64,000 nucleotides of DNA from Pseudomonas pudica. GTDB taxonomy: Bacteria; Pseudomonadota; Gammaproteobacteria; Pseudomonadales; Pseudomonadaceae. The notes under the pieces were generated by a model that saw only the letters and a list, made by a program, of their open reading frames with translations, ran no database searches and was not told where the DNA came from. This document shows positions 27,609 through 36,767 of the stretch, in pieces. A program made the translations under genes and the position numbers. The stretch lies in assembly GCF_015680405.1 (NCBI RefSeq), contig NZ_JADLJS010000008.1, forward strand, positions 1-64,000. Reading direction: 5' to 3'. The first letter of the stretch is position 1. Each line of letters opens with the position of its first letter.

Positions 27609-29075
27609 TTAGAACTGACCGTGGTGGTGCAAGCAAACGTATTTGGTTTCGACGAAGGGTTCGAAGCCCTCGCTGCCGCCTTCGCGGCCCAGGCCCGAGG
27701 CCTTCATGCCGCCGAACGGGATAGGGTGGCCGGTGAACTTGACGCCGTTGATCGCCACCATGGCGTGGTCGAGCCGGCGCACCAGCGGGTGCACGACATC
27801 GAGGCGGTTGCCGACGATGTAGGCAGCCAGGCCGTATTCAGTGTCGTTGGCCATGGCGATGGCCTGCTCCAGCGTGTCGAATGGCATGACCCCGGCAATC
27901 GGCGCGAAGTTTTCTTCCTGGTAGATGCGCATCGCCGGCGTCACATCGGCGAGCACCGTCGGCTGGAAGAACCAGCCCCCCAGCGCATGGCCCTCGCCAC
28001 CGACCAGGCGCCGGGCGCCACGCTGCAAGGCGTCCTCGACCCGCGCCTGGGTGGCATCAAAGGCGGCCTGGTGCATCAGCGGGCCGACCTCTGCGGCAGT
28101 CTCCTCGCCATCGACCATCGCCGGGCCAACCTTCAACGCCCGCACCGCTTCGGCAAAACGCGCCAGGAATGTTTCGTACAACGGCCGCTGCACCATGATC
28201 CGGTTGGCCGCGCAGCAGTCCTGGCCAGACGTCTGGAACTTGGCTGCCACGGCCACCCGCACGGCCAGCTCCAGGTCGGCATCGGCGCAGACGATGAACG
28301 GCGCATTGCCGCCCAGCTCCAGCGCCACTTTCTTCACATCCTGAGCCGCGGCTTGCAGCACCAGCTTGCCCACCCGGGTCGAGCCGGTGAAGCTGACCGC
28401 CCGCACGCGGCTGTCGCGCACCAGGGTTTCCATGGCCATTTGCGGCTCGCCGATCACCACGTTGAATACCCCCGGCGGGAAGCCGGCGTCCTCTGCCAGC
28501 TGGGCCAGGGCCAGCGCCGAGAACGGTGTTTCGTGGGCCGGCTTGACCACCACCGTGCAGCCGGCCGCCAATGCCGCAGCCGCCTTGCGGGTGATCATGG
28601 CGCTGGGGAAGTTCCATGGGGTGAGCAGCGCGCAGACCCCGACGGGCTCCTTCAGCGTACTCAGCTGGGCACCCGGAATATGGCTGGGGATGGTCTGCCC
28701 GTTGAGGCGCCGGGCCTCCTCGGCAAACCAGGGGATGAAGCTTGCCGCATAGGCGATTTCACCGCGTGCTTCGGCCAGCGGTTTGCCCTGCTCCTCGCTG
28801 AGAATGCGCGCCAGAGCCTCCTGGTGTTCGAGCATCAATTCGGCCCAACGCCGCAACAGCGCAGCGCGGCTGTCCAGGCTCTGCTGGCGCCAGGCCGGGA
28901 AAGCCCGCTGGGCGGCATCCACCGCGGCAACGATCTGCTCATGGTCGAGCAGAGGCACATGGCCGATGACCTGGCGGTTGGCCGGGTCATGCACGGCGAT
29001 GCTGTTGCCGCTGTGGCTGTGCAGCCATTGGCCATCGACGTGGCACAGGCTGTTGAATGGGTAGTGGTGTGACAT
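27609..29075 (-). CDS. doeC: Aldehyde dehydrogenase, aspartate-/succinate-semialdehyde type (ectoine degradation)
   Basis: 488-aa NAD(P)-dependent aldehyde dehydrogenase of the GabD group. Cofactor motif SFTGSTRVGKLV, general base Glu in ALELGGNAPF and the catalytic Cys in SGQDCCAANRI are all visible. In ectoine clusters DoeC oxidises aspartate semialdehyde to aspartate; sequence alone would read as succinate-semialdehyde dehydrogenase. It follows doeB by 36 bases and precedes doeD by 12 on the same strand. Confidence 0.8.
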   Translation of the reverse strand: MSHHYPFNSLCHVDGQWLHSHSGNSIAVHDPANRQVIGHVPLLDHEQIVAAVDAAQRAFPAWRQQSLDSRAALLRRWAELMLEHQEALARILSEEQGKPLAEARGEIAYAASFIPWFAEEARRLNGQTIPSHIPGAQLSTLKEPVGVCALLTPWNFPSAMITRKAAAALAAGCTVVVKPAHETPFSALALAQLAEDAGFPPGVFNVVIGEPQMAMETLVRDSRVRAVSFTGSTRVGKLVLQAAAQDVKKVALELGGNAPFIVCADADLELAVRVAVAAKFQTSGQDCCAANRIMVQRPLYETFLARFAEAVRALKVGPAMVDGEETAAEVGPLMHQAAFDATQARVEDALQRGARRLVGGEGHALGGWFFQPTVLADVTPAMRIYQEENFAPIAGVMPFDTLEQAIAMANDTEYGLAAYIVGNRLDVVHPLVRRLDHAMVAINGVKFTGHPIPFGGMKASGLGREGGSEGFEPFVETKYVCLHHHGQF

Positions 29076-29111
29076 GACTGTTCTCCATACCTCGTTGTCG
29101 TGGCGCCAGGT

Positions 29112-30131
29112 TCAGGCCAATACGTCAGCGATTACCGCCAGGGTGTCGCCGCACTGCACCAGGCCGGGAAAGTGCCGGGCTGCGAGCAAGCCATTGCGTC
29201 GGGCGCGGTACTCGACCGGGGCGCTGCCGGTGCGGCGGATGTCATGGATACGGGCGATCACCTCACCCTGGCTGACCGTTTCGCCCAGGTCGCGGCACAT
29301 CTCCAGCAATCCGTCGTGCTCGCTGGCGATGAAGCAATCGCCATCGGGCATGTCCAGCAGGGTTGTCTCGCCCTGCTCCAGTTCGCCGGCGAGGATGCCG
29401 GCGTGAATCAGCACATTGCGCACGCCGCGCTCCGCCAGGGCCACGCTTTTCGCCGTGGAGGTGCCACCACCGCCCAGTTCGGTGGTGATGAACACCTTGC
29501 CCTGCTCTTCTGCCGCGGTGTCGTACATCGCCTGCGCATCCAGCTCGAGCATGCGCATGCTGTAGGGCGCGGCGAAGGCCTGCATGCCAGCTTCACAACG
29601 GGCCTGCTGGGCCTTGTCGGGCAGCACATGGCATGCAGCGAAAGGCAGGAAGTCGAGGGTGCGACCACCGGAGTGGATGTCCAGGACGATATCGGCCAAC
29701 GGCAGCAGGGTGCGGCGGAAATAGTCGGCGATCTTTTCCGTCACGCTGCCATCGGGCCGGCCAGGGAAGCTGCGGTTGAGGTTGCCCCGGTCGATCGGCG
29801 AGGTGCGGGTGCCCGCCTGGAACGCCGGTGTGTTCATGAACGGCACGATGATCACCCGCCCGCTTATCTGCCCCGCCTGCAGCTGCTGGGCCAGCTTGCT
29901 CAGCGCCACCGGGCCTTCGTATTCGTCACCGTGATTGCCACCAGTGAGCAAGGCTGTCGGGCCATTGCCGTTCCTGACCACCGTCAGCGGAATCATCACC
30001 GCACCCCAGGCCGAGTCGTCACGCGAGTACGGCAGCTTGAGGAAGCCGTGCTGCACGCCGTCCTGCTCGAAATCCAAGGTACAGGTGATGGGGTTGGCCA
30101 CCGTGGCGGCGGCCTGTGCGATCGCATTCAT
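29112..30131 (-). CDS. doeB: N-alpha-acetyl-L-2,4-diaminobutyrate deacetylase (DoeB/EutE)
   Basis: 339-aa zinc hydrolase of the succinylglutamate desuccinylase/aspartoacylase family. Zinc ligands and base appear in LTGGNHGDEYEGPVAL (His and Glu) and VLDIHSGGRTLDF (His). In ectoine degraders this enzyme removes acetate from N-acetyl-diaminobutyrate made by DoeA. Three bases separate it from doeA, and both are on the minus strand. Confidence 0.9.
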   Translation of the reverse strand: MNAIAQAAATVANPITCTLDFEQDGVQHGFLKLPYSRDDSAWGAVMIPLTVVRNGNGPTALLTGGNHGDEYEGPVALSKLAQQLQAGQISGRVIIVPFMNTPAFQAGTRTSPIDRGNLNRSFPGRPDGSVTEKIADYFRRTLLPLADIVLDIHSGGRTLDFLPFAACHVLPDKAQQARCEAGMQAFAAPYSMRMLELDAQAMYDTAAEEQGKVFITTELGGGGTSTAKSVALAERGVRNVLIHAGILAGELEQGETTLLDMPDGDCFIASEHDGLLEMCRDLGETVSQGEVIARIHDIRRTGSAPVEYRARRNGLLAARHFPGLVQCGDTLAVIADVLA

Positions 30132-30134
30132 GGG

Positions 30135-31325
30135 TCAATCCTTCACGAACAGCTGGCGCGGCACGTTGCACAGGGTCTCTACCCCGGTCTCGGTGATGAG
30201 GATGCTTTCGGTGATCTCCAGGCCCCAGTCGTCCATCCACAGCCCCGGCATGAAGTGGAAGGTCATGCCCGGTTGCAGCACGCTGGTGTCGCTCGGGCGC
30301 AGGCTCATGGTGCGCTCGCCCCAATCTGGTGGGTAGCTGATACCGATCGGGTAACCACAACGGCTGTCCTTGTGGATGCCGAACTTCTCCAGTACGCGGA
30401 AGAACGCCCTGGCGATGTCACCGGTGGTGTTACCCGGCCGCGCGGCATCAAGGCCGGCCGCGATACCTTCGACCACTGCCTTTTCGCCATCGAGAAAGTG
30501 TTGCGGCGGCTTGCCCAGGTACACGGTGCGCGACAGCGGGCAGTGGTAGCGCTTGTAGCAGCCGGCAATCTCGAAGAACGTGCCGGCGCCGCGGGTGAAC
30601 GGTGAATCGTCCCAGGTCAGGTGCGGCGCGCTGGCATCCGCGCCGGTCGGCAACAACGGCACGATGGCCGGGTAGTCGCCGCCATGGCCATCGACACCGA
30701 GGATGCCGCTGCGGTAGATCTCGGCCACCAGCTCGTTCTTGCGCATGCCGGGCTCGATGCGTTCGAGGATGCACCCGTGCATCTGTTCGACGATGCGCGC
30801 GGCGATACGCATGTATTCGATTTCCTGCGGCGACTTGACGGCCCGCTGCCAGTTGACCAGCCCGGCGGCATCGCTGAAACGCGCCTGTGGCAGGTGCTTG
30901 CACAGCGCCTGGTAGGCCGCCGCGCTGAAGTAGTAGTTGTCCATCTCCACGCCGATGCTCAGGCCGCCCCAGCCCTTGGCCAGAATCACCTCCTGGCACA
31001 GGTAGTCCATCGGGTGACGCTCGCGTGACTGCACATAGATGTCCGGGTAGCCGACGATGTTGTCGTGCTGCATGAACACCGTACGCCGTGCACCATTGGC
31101 GTCCTGGCCGCGGCCAAACCAGATCGGCTCGCCATCGAGCGCCAGCAGCACGCACTGGTGCACGTAGAACGACCAGCCGTCATAGCCGGTGAGCCAGGCC
31201 ATGTTAGAGGGATCGGTAACCAGCAAAAGCTCCAGGCCCTGTGCCTGCATGGCAGCGCGGGTCTTGGCCAGGCGCTGGGCGTACTCCTGCCGACCGAACG
31301 GCAGGTTGACCACTGTTTGTGACAT
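30135..31325 (-). CDS. doeA: Ectoine hydrolase (M24 peptidase-like, DoeA/EutD)
   Basis: 396-aa protein of the creatinase/prolidase fold (M24). It opens the ectoine ring to N-acetyl-diaminobutyrate. N-terminal creatinase-like domain (residues about 1-165: LLLVTDPSNMAWLTGYDGWS), then the pita-bread domain. Several canonical M24 metal-ligand positions are replaced (for example EIAGCYKRYHCPLSRTV), as expected for the metal-free ectoine hydrolases rather than true peptidases. It follows eutC by 36 bases. Confidence 0.9.
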   Translation of the reverse strand: MSQTVVNLPFGRQEYAQRLAKTRAAMQAQGLELLLVTDPSNMAWLTGYDGWSFYVHQCVLLALDGEPIWFGRGQDANGARRTVFMQHDNIVGYPDIYVQSRERHPMDYLCQEVILAKGWGGLSIGVEMDNYYFSAAAYQALCKHLPQARFSDAAGLVNWQRAVKSPQEIEYMRIAARIVEQMHGCILERIEPGMRKNELVAEIYRSGILGVDGHGGDYPAIVPLLPTGADASAPHLTWDDSPFTRGAGTFFEIAGCYKRYHCPLSRTVYLGKPPQHFLDGEKAVVEGIAAGLDAARPGNTTGDIARAFFRVLEKFGIHKDSRCGYPIGISYPPDWGERTMSLRPSDTSVLQPGMTFHFMPGLWMDDWGLEITESILITETGVETLCNVPRQLFVKD

Positions 31326-31361
31326 GCGGATGCCCTTCTTGTGAGTGGGTTGCGAAAGCTG

Positions 31362-32354
31362 TCAGCTGTGAAACGCCAGGCCTTTGTCGGCGGCGATTGC
31401 GCGTTCGAAGGCAAGGTTGGCGATTGCGGTGTCCTGGGCCCCGGTGCCGGTCAGGTCGCACAGGGTGACCTCATCGGCCTGTACCCGGCCCGGGTGCAGC
31501 CCGGCGATGATCTGGCCCAGCTCGGAATGAACGGCCTGTTCGCTGACCGCGCCAGCGCGCAAGGCATGGTGCAGTTCGCCCAGCACGCGGGTCTGGCTCA
31601 GGCGGTCGGCGACATAGCGGTCGAGCCGGGCCAGGGCCGTGGGCGCGATCTCGTTCTTGTGCTCGGCATCCGAGCCCATGGCAGTGATGTGCAGCCCCGG
31701 TTGCAGGTGATGCGGCTGGATCAGCGGCTCGCGGCTGGGGGTGCAGGTGATGGCGATATCGACCGACTGCATGGCCTGGTCGACACTGTCGCAAGCCTGT
31801 ACCTGCAGTTGCCCATCGCGCCCCAGGTCATCGCATAACGCTGCGGTTCTCTGCGCATCGCGCCCCCACACCTTGACCTGTTCGATCGGCCGCACCAGGC
31901 GCAGTGCCTGCAGCTGCAGGCGTGCCTGTTCGCCACTGCCGATCAAGGCCACGCTGCGGCTGTCCTGCCGCGACAGCCAGCGTGCAGCTACCGCACCGGC
32001 TGCAGCGGTGCGCACGGCGGTGAGGTAGCCATTGTCGAGGAGCAAGGCATCGAGCAGGCCAGTGCGGGCCGACAGCAGCATCATCATGCCGTTGAGGCTG
32101 GGCAGGCCAAGCTTGGGGTTGTCGAAAAAGCCAGGGCTGACCTTGATCGCGAAACGCTCCAGCCCTGGCAGGTAGGCGGTTTTCACGTCTACCTCGCCGT
32201 TGTGCTCGGGCACATCCAGGCGCAGGATCGGCGGCATCGCCACCTTTGCCGTGGCAAGCAGGGCAAAGGCCTGCTCGATGGCATCGATCGCGTTGCGATC
32301 GAGGGTGATGCAGCTACGCAGGTCGGCTTCGCTGAGCAAGGTGATGGCCGGCAT
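31362..32354 (-). CDS. eutC: Ornithine cyclodeaminase-family protein EutC (hydroxyectoine utilisation)
   Basis: 330 aa, OCD/mu-crystallin family with the NAD-binding loop ALIGSGEQARLQLQAL near residue 140 and the substrate Lys region FAIKVSPGF. In ehu-eut clusters EutC is linked to hydroxyectoine side-chain processing together with EutB; its exact reaction is not settled. It lies 31 bases after eutB. Confidence 0.85.
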   Translation of the reverse strand: MPAITLLSEADLRSCITLDRNAIDAIEQAFALLATAKVAMPPILRLDVPEHNGEVDVKTAYLPGLERFAIKVSPGFFDNPKLGLPSLNGMMMLLSARTGLLDALLLDNGYLTAVRTAAAGAVAARWLSRQDSRSVALIGSGEQARLQLQALRLVRPIEQVKVWGRDAQRTAALCDDLGRDGQLQVQACDSVDQAMQSVDIAITCTPSREPLIQPHHLQPGLHITAMGSDAEHKNEIAPTALARLDRYVADRLSQTRVLGELHHALRAGAVSEQAVHSELGQIIAGLHPGRVQADEVTLCDLTGTGAQDTAIANLAFERAIAADKGLAFHS

Positions 32355-32385
32355 TCGAATACCTCCAGTGAAGGAAACTTGAATT

Positions 32386-33357
32386 TCAGGCGTCGCCGCC
32401 GTTGATGACGCGCTGATGCTGTGCGCTGTCGACGTTGCGCCCGCTGACCACCACCACGACCGGGCCGCGGGCCGTCACAAGGCCGTCGAGCAGCGCGGCG
32501 ATGCCGACTGCGCCGGCACCTTCGAGTACCAGCCGTTCGTGCTGATAGGCGTGGCGCATGCCGTTGGCGATCGACGCTTCCGGCAGCAGGTAGAGTTGGT
32601 CGAGCAGTCGCTGGGTCATGCTCAGGGTGTGCTGGTTGTCCAGGCCGATACCGCCGCCAAGCGAGTCGGCCAGGGTTGGCAGCTCCTCGACTTCGACCGG
32701 GCAACCGGCCTGCAGGCTGGCGTACATCGCCGCGCCACGCTGCATGCTGACGCCATGGGTGGTGAGCGCCGGCTTGATGCTTTTCATGGCCAACGCCACA
32801 CCCGCGAACAGGCCACCACCGGAGAGCGGAATCAGCACCTGCTCCACCTCGGGCAACTGCTCGATGATTTCCAGGCCCAGTGTGCCCTGGCCAGCGATGA
32901 CCTGGGGGTGATCGAAAGGTGGAATCAGCGTTGCGCCCTGTTGCTCGGCATGTTGTTGTGCGGCCTGCTGGGCATCGTCCTGGGAGTGGCCGACGATGCA
33001 CACTTCGGCGCCCAGGTCGCGGATGGCCTGGACCTTGTTGGCTGGCACCAGTTGCGAAAGAAACACGGTTGCCTTCACCCCCAGTTGCGCAGCAGCGTGG
33101 GCCACCGCCCGGCCGTGATTGCCGGTGGAAGCCGTAACCACGCCGCATGCGCGTTGTTCTGCGCTCAGTGCCGCGATGGCATTGCTGGCACCGCGCAGCT
33201 TGAAGCTGCCGGTGGTCTGCAGGGCCTCGAGCTTCAGGTAGACCGGTGTGCCCAGGTGCCGTGACAGGCTGGGGGAAAGTTCCAGCGGAGTGCTGCGCAC
33301 CAGGCCGTGGATACGCTGGCGGGCGAGGTAGAGATCGTGAAGCGAGAGCGCTGACAT
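32386..33357 (-). CDS. eutB: Threonine dehydratase-like PLP enzyme EutB (hydroxyectoine utilisation)
   Basis: 323-aa fold-type II PLP enzyme. The PLP lysine lies in TTGSFKLRGASNAI and the phosphate-binding glycine loop in SGGGLFAGVALA. In ectoine/hydroxyectoine clusters EutB is thought to dehydrate the hydroxylated acetyl-diaminobutyrate derivative. First gene of the minus-strand catabolic operon; a motif shared with the enuR-ehuB region lies 62 bases upstream of its start. Confidence 0.85.
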   Translation of the reverse strand: MSALSLHDLYLARQRIHGLVRSTPLELSPSLSRHLGTPVYLKLEALQTTGSFKLRGASNAIAALSAEQRACGVVTASTGNHGRAVAHAAAQLGVKATVFLSQLVPANKVQAIRDLGAEVCIVGHSQDDAQQAAQQHAEQQGATLIPPFDHPQVIAGQGTLGLEIIEQLPEVEQVLIPLSGGGLFAGVALAMKSIKPALTTHGVSMQRGAAMYASLQAGCPVEVEELPTLADSLGGGIGLDNQHTLSMTQRLLDQLYLLPEASIANGMRHAYQHERLVLEGAGAVGIAALLDGLVTARGPVVVVVSGRNVDSAQHQRVINGGDA

Positions 33358-33418
33358 GACCGGGACCCAACAAGTGAGCTGATGTTGGGCGGAGTGTATG
33401 AGGCGAAAATTGTCGTGA

Positions 33419-33441
33419 TGAATGTACTAGGGCAATTTGCC
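33419..33441 (-). promoter_or_regulatory. Candidate EnuR operator upstream of eutB
   Basis: Read on the minus strand: GGCAAATTGCCCTAGTACAT. It shares the core AATTGYCCTAGTRCAWT (14 identical positions of 17) with 35012-35032 in the enuR-ehuB divergent region and nowhere else that I noticed. Position, 62 bases before the eutB start, fits control of the catabolic operon. Confidence 0.5.
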
Positions 33442-33458
33442 GGGGAATTTGTTTTTTC

Positions 33459-33551
33459 CTGCAGCGGCCTCTTCGCGGGCACGCCCGCTCCCACATGTTT
33501 GGCACAGCGATTCCTGTGGGAGCGGGCATGCCCGCGAAGAGGCCGCTGCAG
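33459..33551. repeat. REP pair with extended near-perfect arms
   Basis: Left arm begins CTGCAGCGGCCTCTTCGCGG and the right arm ends with its complement, CCGCGAAGAGGCCGCTGCAG. The arms of about 37 bases differ at only one or two positions and enclose about 18 bases. The structure lies at the 3' end of enuR, between enuR and the eutB promoter. Confidence 0.85.
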
Positions 33552-33556
33552 GAGAG

Positions 33557-34954
33557 TTACAGTTCATGGATCTGCGGATACTGCCCGAACAACTCCCGCA
33601 TATCGCCAAAGGCCTGCCGCAGCTTCGCCTCGGAACACTCGGCGCCCACGCACAAGCGCACGGCCCGTGGCCGCGGTGTACCGCGCACCAGGAACGGCTC
33701 CGGCGGCGTTACCGCAATCTGCCGGCGGCGCAGGGCACGCACCAGGCTGTCCACTTCCCACCGCTCGGGAATGTTCAGCCACGCCCCTAAGGCATGGGAG
33801 TGCTGACCACGCACATATTCCCCCAGGTAGTCACGCAACAACGCCTGACGCTCGCCCAGCAGAGTGCGCTGCAACGCCACCAGCTGCGCCGCGCGCCCGT
33901 CGTTGATCCAGCGCGATGCAATTTCCGCCACCGGGGGCGTGGCCATCCAGCTGTTGACCCGCAAGATGCTCTCGGTGCGTAGCGCCAGGCGCTTGGGCAT
34001 GGCCAGGTAGCCCACGCGCAGGCCGGTAAGCACCGACTTGGTCATGCTGGTGCAGTAGAACGACAGCTCCGGCGCATAGGAGCTGAGCGGCCTGGCATGG
34101 CTGCCACCCAGCAGCGGCCCGTAAACGTCATCTTCGATGATATGCACGCCAAAGCGCCGGGCAATTTCGGCAATCTCCTGGCGCCGGCTGTCGGGCATCA
34201 GGCTGACGGTAGGGTTGTTGAGGTTGGGTGTGCACACCAGCGCGGTCACACGCTCGTTGCTGCAGATGTCCTCGAAATGCTCCGGGTTGATGCCCTCGCG
34301 GTCCATCTCCAGGCCTTTGAGGGTGAAACCGAGCACCTGTGAATTGCCGATCACGCCATGGTCGGTCAACCCCTCGCACAGCACCACATCATCCGGCCCG
34401 GCCAGCGAGGCCAGGGCCAGGAAGATAGCGTGGGCGGCACCATTGGTGACCAGCACATCGTCACGCTCGACCTGCATGCCCAGGCCGGCAAGCCAGCGCA
34501 CCGCAGCCTCGCGGTGGCTCTCGAAACCGGCGATGGGCCGGTAGGCATGGATCCACGGCTGCTCCTCTTCAACGGCCAACTCGGCGCAAGTGTCGCGCCA
34601 GATGCGCTCGTGCACCTGGGTGTGAAGGATGCGGGTGATGGAGAAGTCGACCAGGGTACGCTCGGGCAGGTCGATGATGTCATCCGACACACGGTCGCTC
34701 ATGCGCCGACTGACGAAACTGCCACGGCCGATCTCGCAACGTACCAGGCCTTGGCGCTCAAGTTCCTTGTAGGCATTGGTCACGGTCTGCACGCTGATGC
34801 CCAGGGCATCGGCTACCTGCCGCTGCGGTGGCAGGCGCTGGTCATGTACCAATACGCCGCGCTCGATTTCGCCGGTGACCGCCTGGACCAGAATCTTGTA
34901 TTTGGACTCGCCGATGCGGGCGGTGTCCAGGGCTGCCTTCCAACTGTGCATCAT
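33557..34954 (-). CDS. enuR: MocR/GntR-type regulator EnuR (ectoine/hydroxyectoine utilisation)
   Basis: Repressor with an N-terminal GntR winged helix (residues about 15-80: LPPQRQVADALGISVQTVTN) joined to an aminotransferase-I-like domain. The PLP-binding lysine is seen in STSMTKSVLTGLRVGYLAMP and the cofactor Asp in FGVHIIEDDVYGPL. EnuR proteins bind N-acetyl-diaminobutyrate or diaminobutyrate through PLP and then release the ehu/eut promoters. Start taken at 34954 (tandem ATG with 34951); the open frame extends about 50 codons upstream but without MocR character. It lies between the two arms of its presumed regulon. Confidence 0.87.
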   Translation of the reverse strand: MMHSWKAALDTARIGESKYKILVQAVTGEIERGVLVHDQRLPPQRQVADALGISVQTVTNAYKELERQGLVRCEIGRGSFVSRRMSDRVSDDIIDLPERTLVDFSITRILHTQVHERIWRDTCAELAVEEEQPWIHAYRPIAGFESHREAAVRWLAGLGMQVERDDVLVTNGAAHAIFLALASLAGPDDVVLCEGLTDHGVIGNSQVLGFTLKGLEMDREGINPEHFEDICSNERVTALVCTPNLNNPTVSLMPDSRRQEIAEIARRFGVHIIEDDVYGPLLGGSHARPLSSYAPELSFYCTSMTKSVLTGLRVGYLAMPKRLALRTESILRVNSWMATPPVAEIASRWINDGRAAQLVALQRTLLGERQALLRDYLGEYVRGQHSHALGAWLNIPERWEVDSLVRALRRRQIAVTPPEPFLVRGTPRPRAVRLCVGAECSEAKLRQAFGDMRELFGQYPQIHEL

Positions 34955-35011
34955 GATGTTCGCTTCACTTGCCGGGGCCAGGGTCACAGCATCCCCCGTA
35001 CAAGTGCTTCG

Positions 35012-35032
35012 GGCAATTGTCCTAGTGCAATG
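35012..35032 (+). promoter_or_regulatory. Candidate EnuR operator between enuR and ehuB
   Basis: GGCAATTGTCCTAGTGCAAT matches the site upstream of eutB (33419-33441, minus strand) in the core AATTGYCCTAGTRCAWT. It lies 58 bases upstream of the enuR start and about 160 upstream of ehuB, as expected for autoregulation and control of uptake. Confidence 0.5.
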
Positions 35033-35190
35033 CCATCGCCGTTTCAGCTTTTGTATGCTCGCCCCAAGGTCGAACTCCCGCTGCCTGCCAGCCTCGAACA
35101 AAAGACCGACCTGCTATCGCTGTTTTGCTCCACTGCCTCCTAACACAGAGCCGTCGATGACGGTTTTTATAACAAACAGGAGCTTCATTG

Positions 35191-36045
35191 ATGAGCCAGC
35201 CTTTCAACGTTCCACGCCCCTTCCATCGCCTGCTGATGGCCTGTGCCGCCTTCGGTGTGCTTGCCAGCGCCCAGGCTGCCAGCCTGGACGAAATCAAGGA
35301 AACCAGCCACATCCGCATCGGCTACGCCAACGAAACCCCGTTCGCCTTCACCGAGACCGATGGCCGGGTAACCGGGGAGTCACCGGAAATCGCCAAGATC
35401 ATCTTCGAGAAGATGGGCATCAAGCAGGTCGATGGCGTGCTCACCGAGTGGGGTTCGTTGATCCCGGGCTTGCGCGCCGGGCGCTTCGATGTGATTGCCG
35501 CCGGCATGTACATCACCCCGGCACGCTGCAAGCAGGTGATCTTCACCGACCCGCAGTACGCCCTGCCCGACACCCTGCTGGTTGCACAGGGCAATCCGAA
35601 GAACCTGCACAGCTACGCCGACATCGCCAGGAGCCCGGACGTGAAACTGGCGATCATGGCGGGCACGGTCAACCTCGCCTATGCCCGCGAATCCGGCATC
35701 ACGGATGCGCAGATCCTTCAGGTGCCGGACACCACCGCCCAGTTGCAGGCCGTGCGCGCCGGCCGCGCCGATGCTGCCGTGGGCACCCAGCTGACCATGA
35801 AGGGCCTGGCGAAAAAGGGTGGCGACAAGGTAGAGGCGATCAGCGACTTCACGGATGACCCGGCCCACACCGGCTACGGTGCCCTGGCCTTCCGCCCCGA
35901 GGACAAGGCCCTGCGCGACGCGGTCAACGCCGAGATGAAAAAGTGGCTGGGCAGTGAGGAGCATCTCAAGACCGTCGCGCCGTTCGGCTTCGACCGCAGC
36001 AACGTGACAGACAAGACCGCCGCCGAGCTCTGTGCCCAGCAGTGA
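35191..36045 (+). CDS. ehuB: Ectoine/hydroxyectoine ABC transporter, substrate-binding protein
   Basis: 284-aa periplasmic binding protein (amino-acid-binding family 3) with a signal peptide (LLMACAAFGVLASAQAASLD, cleavage after AQA). IRIGYANETPFAFTETDGRV and LRAGRFDVIAAGMYITPARC are the family and EhuB patterns. ATG 35191 is eight bases from AGGAG; an in-frame TTG lies just before it. First gene of the ehuBCDA operon. Confidence 0.9.
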   Translation: MSQPFNVPRPFHRLLMACAAFGVLASAQAASLDEIKETSHIRIGYANETPFAFTETDGRVTGESPEIAKIIFEKMGIKQVDGVLTEWGSLIPGLRAGRFDVIAAGMYITPARCKQVIFTDPQYALPDTLLVAQGNPKNLHSYADIARSPDVKLAIMAGTVNLAYARESGITDAQILQVPDTTAQLQAVRAGRADAAVGTQLTMKGLAKKGGDKVEAISDFTDDPAHTGYGALAFRPEDKALRDAVNAEMKKWLGSEEHLKTVAPFGFDRSNVTDKTAAELCAQQ

Positions 36046-36107
36046 ATCGAGGTGGCATGGCGCTTGCCGTGCCATTCCCTGTGTAATCCGATTATTCAGG
36101 TCGAACC

Positions 36108-36767
36108 ATGGGTGAATTGATACCGTTGTTACTGCAAGGCGCCTGGGTCACCATTCAGGTCACCTTCTTCGGCTCGCTGCTGGCCATCGTCGCCGCGATC
36201 CTCGCCGCCCTTGGCCGGCGTTCGTCATGGCGGCCATTGAGCTGGCTTTGCGTGGCCTACATCGAGCTGTTCCGCGGCACCTCGTTGCTGGTGCAGTTGT
36301 TCTGGTTGTTCTTCGTATTGCCGCTGCCACCGTTCAACCTCGAACTCAGCGCCTACACCGTGGCGATCGTCGGCCTCGGGCTGCATATCGGTGCCTACGG
36401 TGCCGAAGTGATGCGCGGGGCGATCAGCTCGGTGGCCAAAGGGCAGTACGAAGCCTGCACCGCGCTGAACATGCCCGCCACCATCCGCTTCCGGCGGATC
36501 ATCCTGCCGCAGGCATTGCTGGCGGCCATCGCACCTGGCACCAACCTGCTGATCGAACTGCTGAAAAACACATCGCTGGTGTCGCTGATCACCCTGTCGG
36601 ACCTTAGCTTCCGCGCCCGTCAGCTGGACCAGGCGACTTTCCAGACCTTGGAAATCTTCAGCCTCACCCTGCTGCTCTACTTCGTCCTGGCGCAGGTCAT
36701 CAACTTCCTCATGCGTCGGGTCGAACGGCGCCTGAGCCGCGGTCGCCTGCGGGGGAGCCTGTCATGA
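36108..36767 (+). CDS. ehuC: Ectoine/hydroxyectoine ABC transporter permease EhuC
   Basis: 219-aa permease of the HisMQ type with about five membrane segments. The EAA-type loop is seen in SVAKGQYEACTALNMPATIR followed by IILPQALLAAIAPGTN. Its stop overlaps the ehuD start by four bases. Confidence 0.9.
   Translation: MGELIPLLLQGAWVTIQVTFFGSLLAIVAAILAALGRRSSWRPLSWLCVAYIELFRGTSLLVQLFWLFFVLPLPPFNLELSAYTVAIVGLGLHIGAYGAEVMRGAISSVAKGQYEACTALNMPATIRFRRIILPQALLAAIAPGTNLLIELLKNTSLVSLITLSDLSFRARQLDQATFQTLEIFSLTLLLYFVLAQVINFLMRRVERRLSRGRLRGSLS

Noticed and set aside
26097..29072. 991-codon open frame on the plus strand opposite doeD and doeC
   Set aside because: Antisense shadow caused by high GC at third positions; the minus-strand proteins carry complete catalytic motifs, the plus-strand one has none. 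The same applies to 44637-46643 (opposite the MscS gene), 29100-30605 and 39972-41726.
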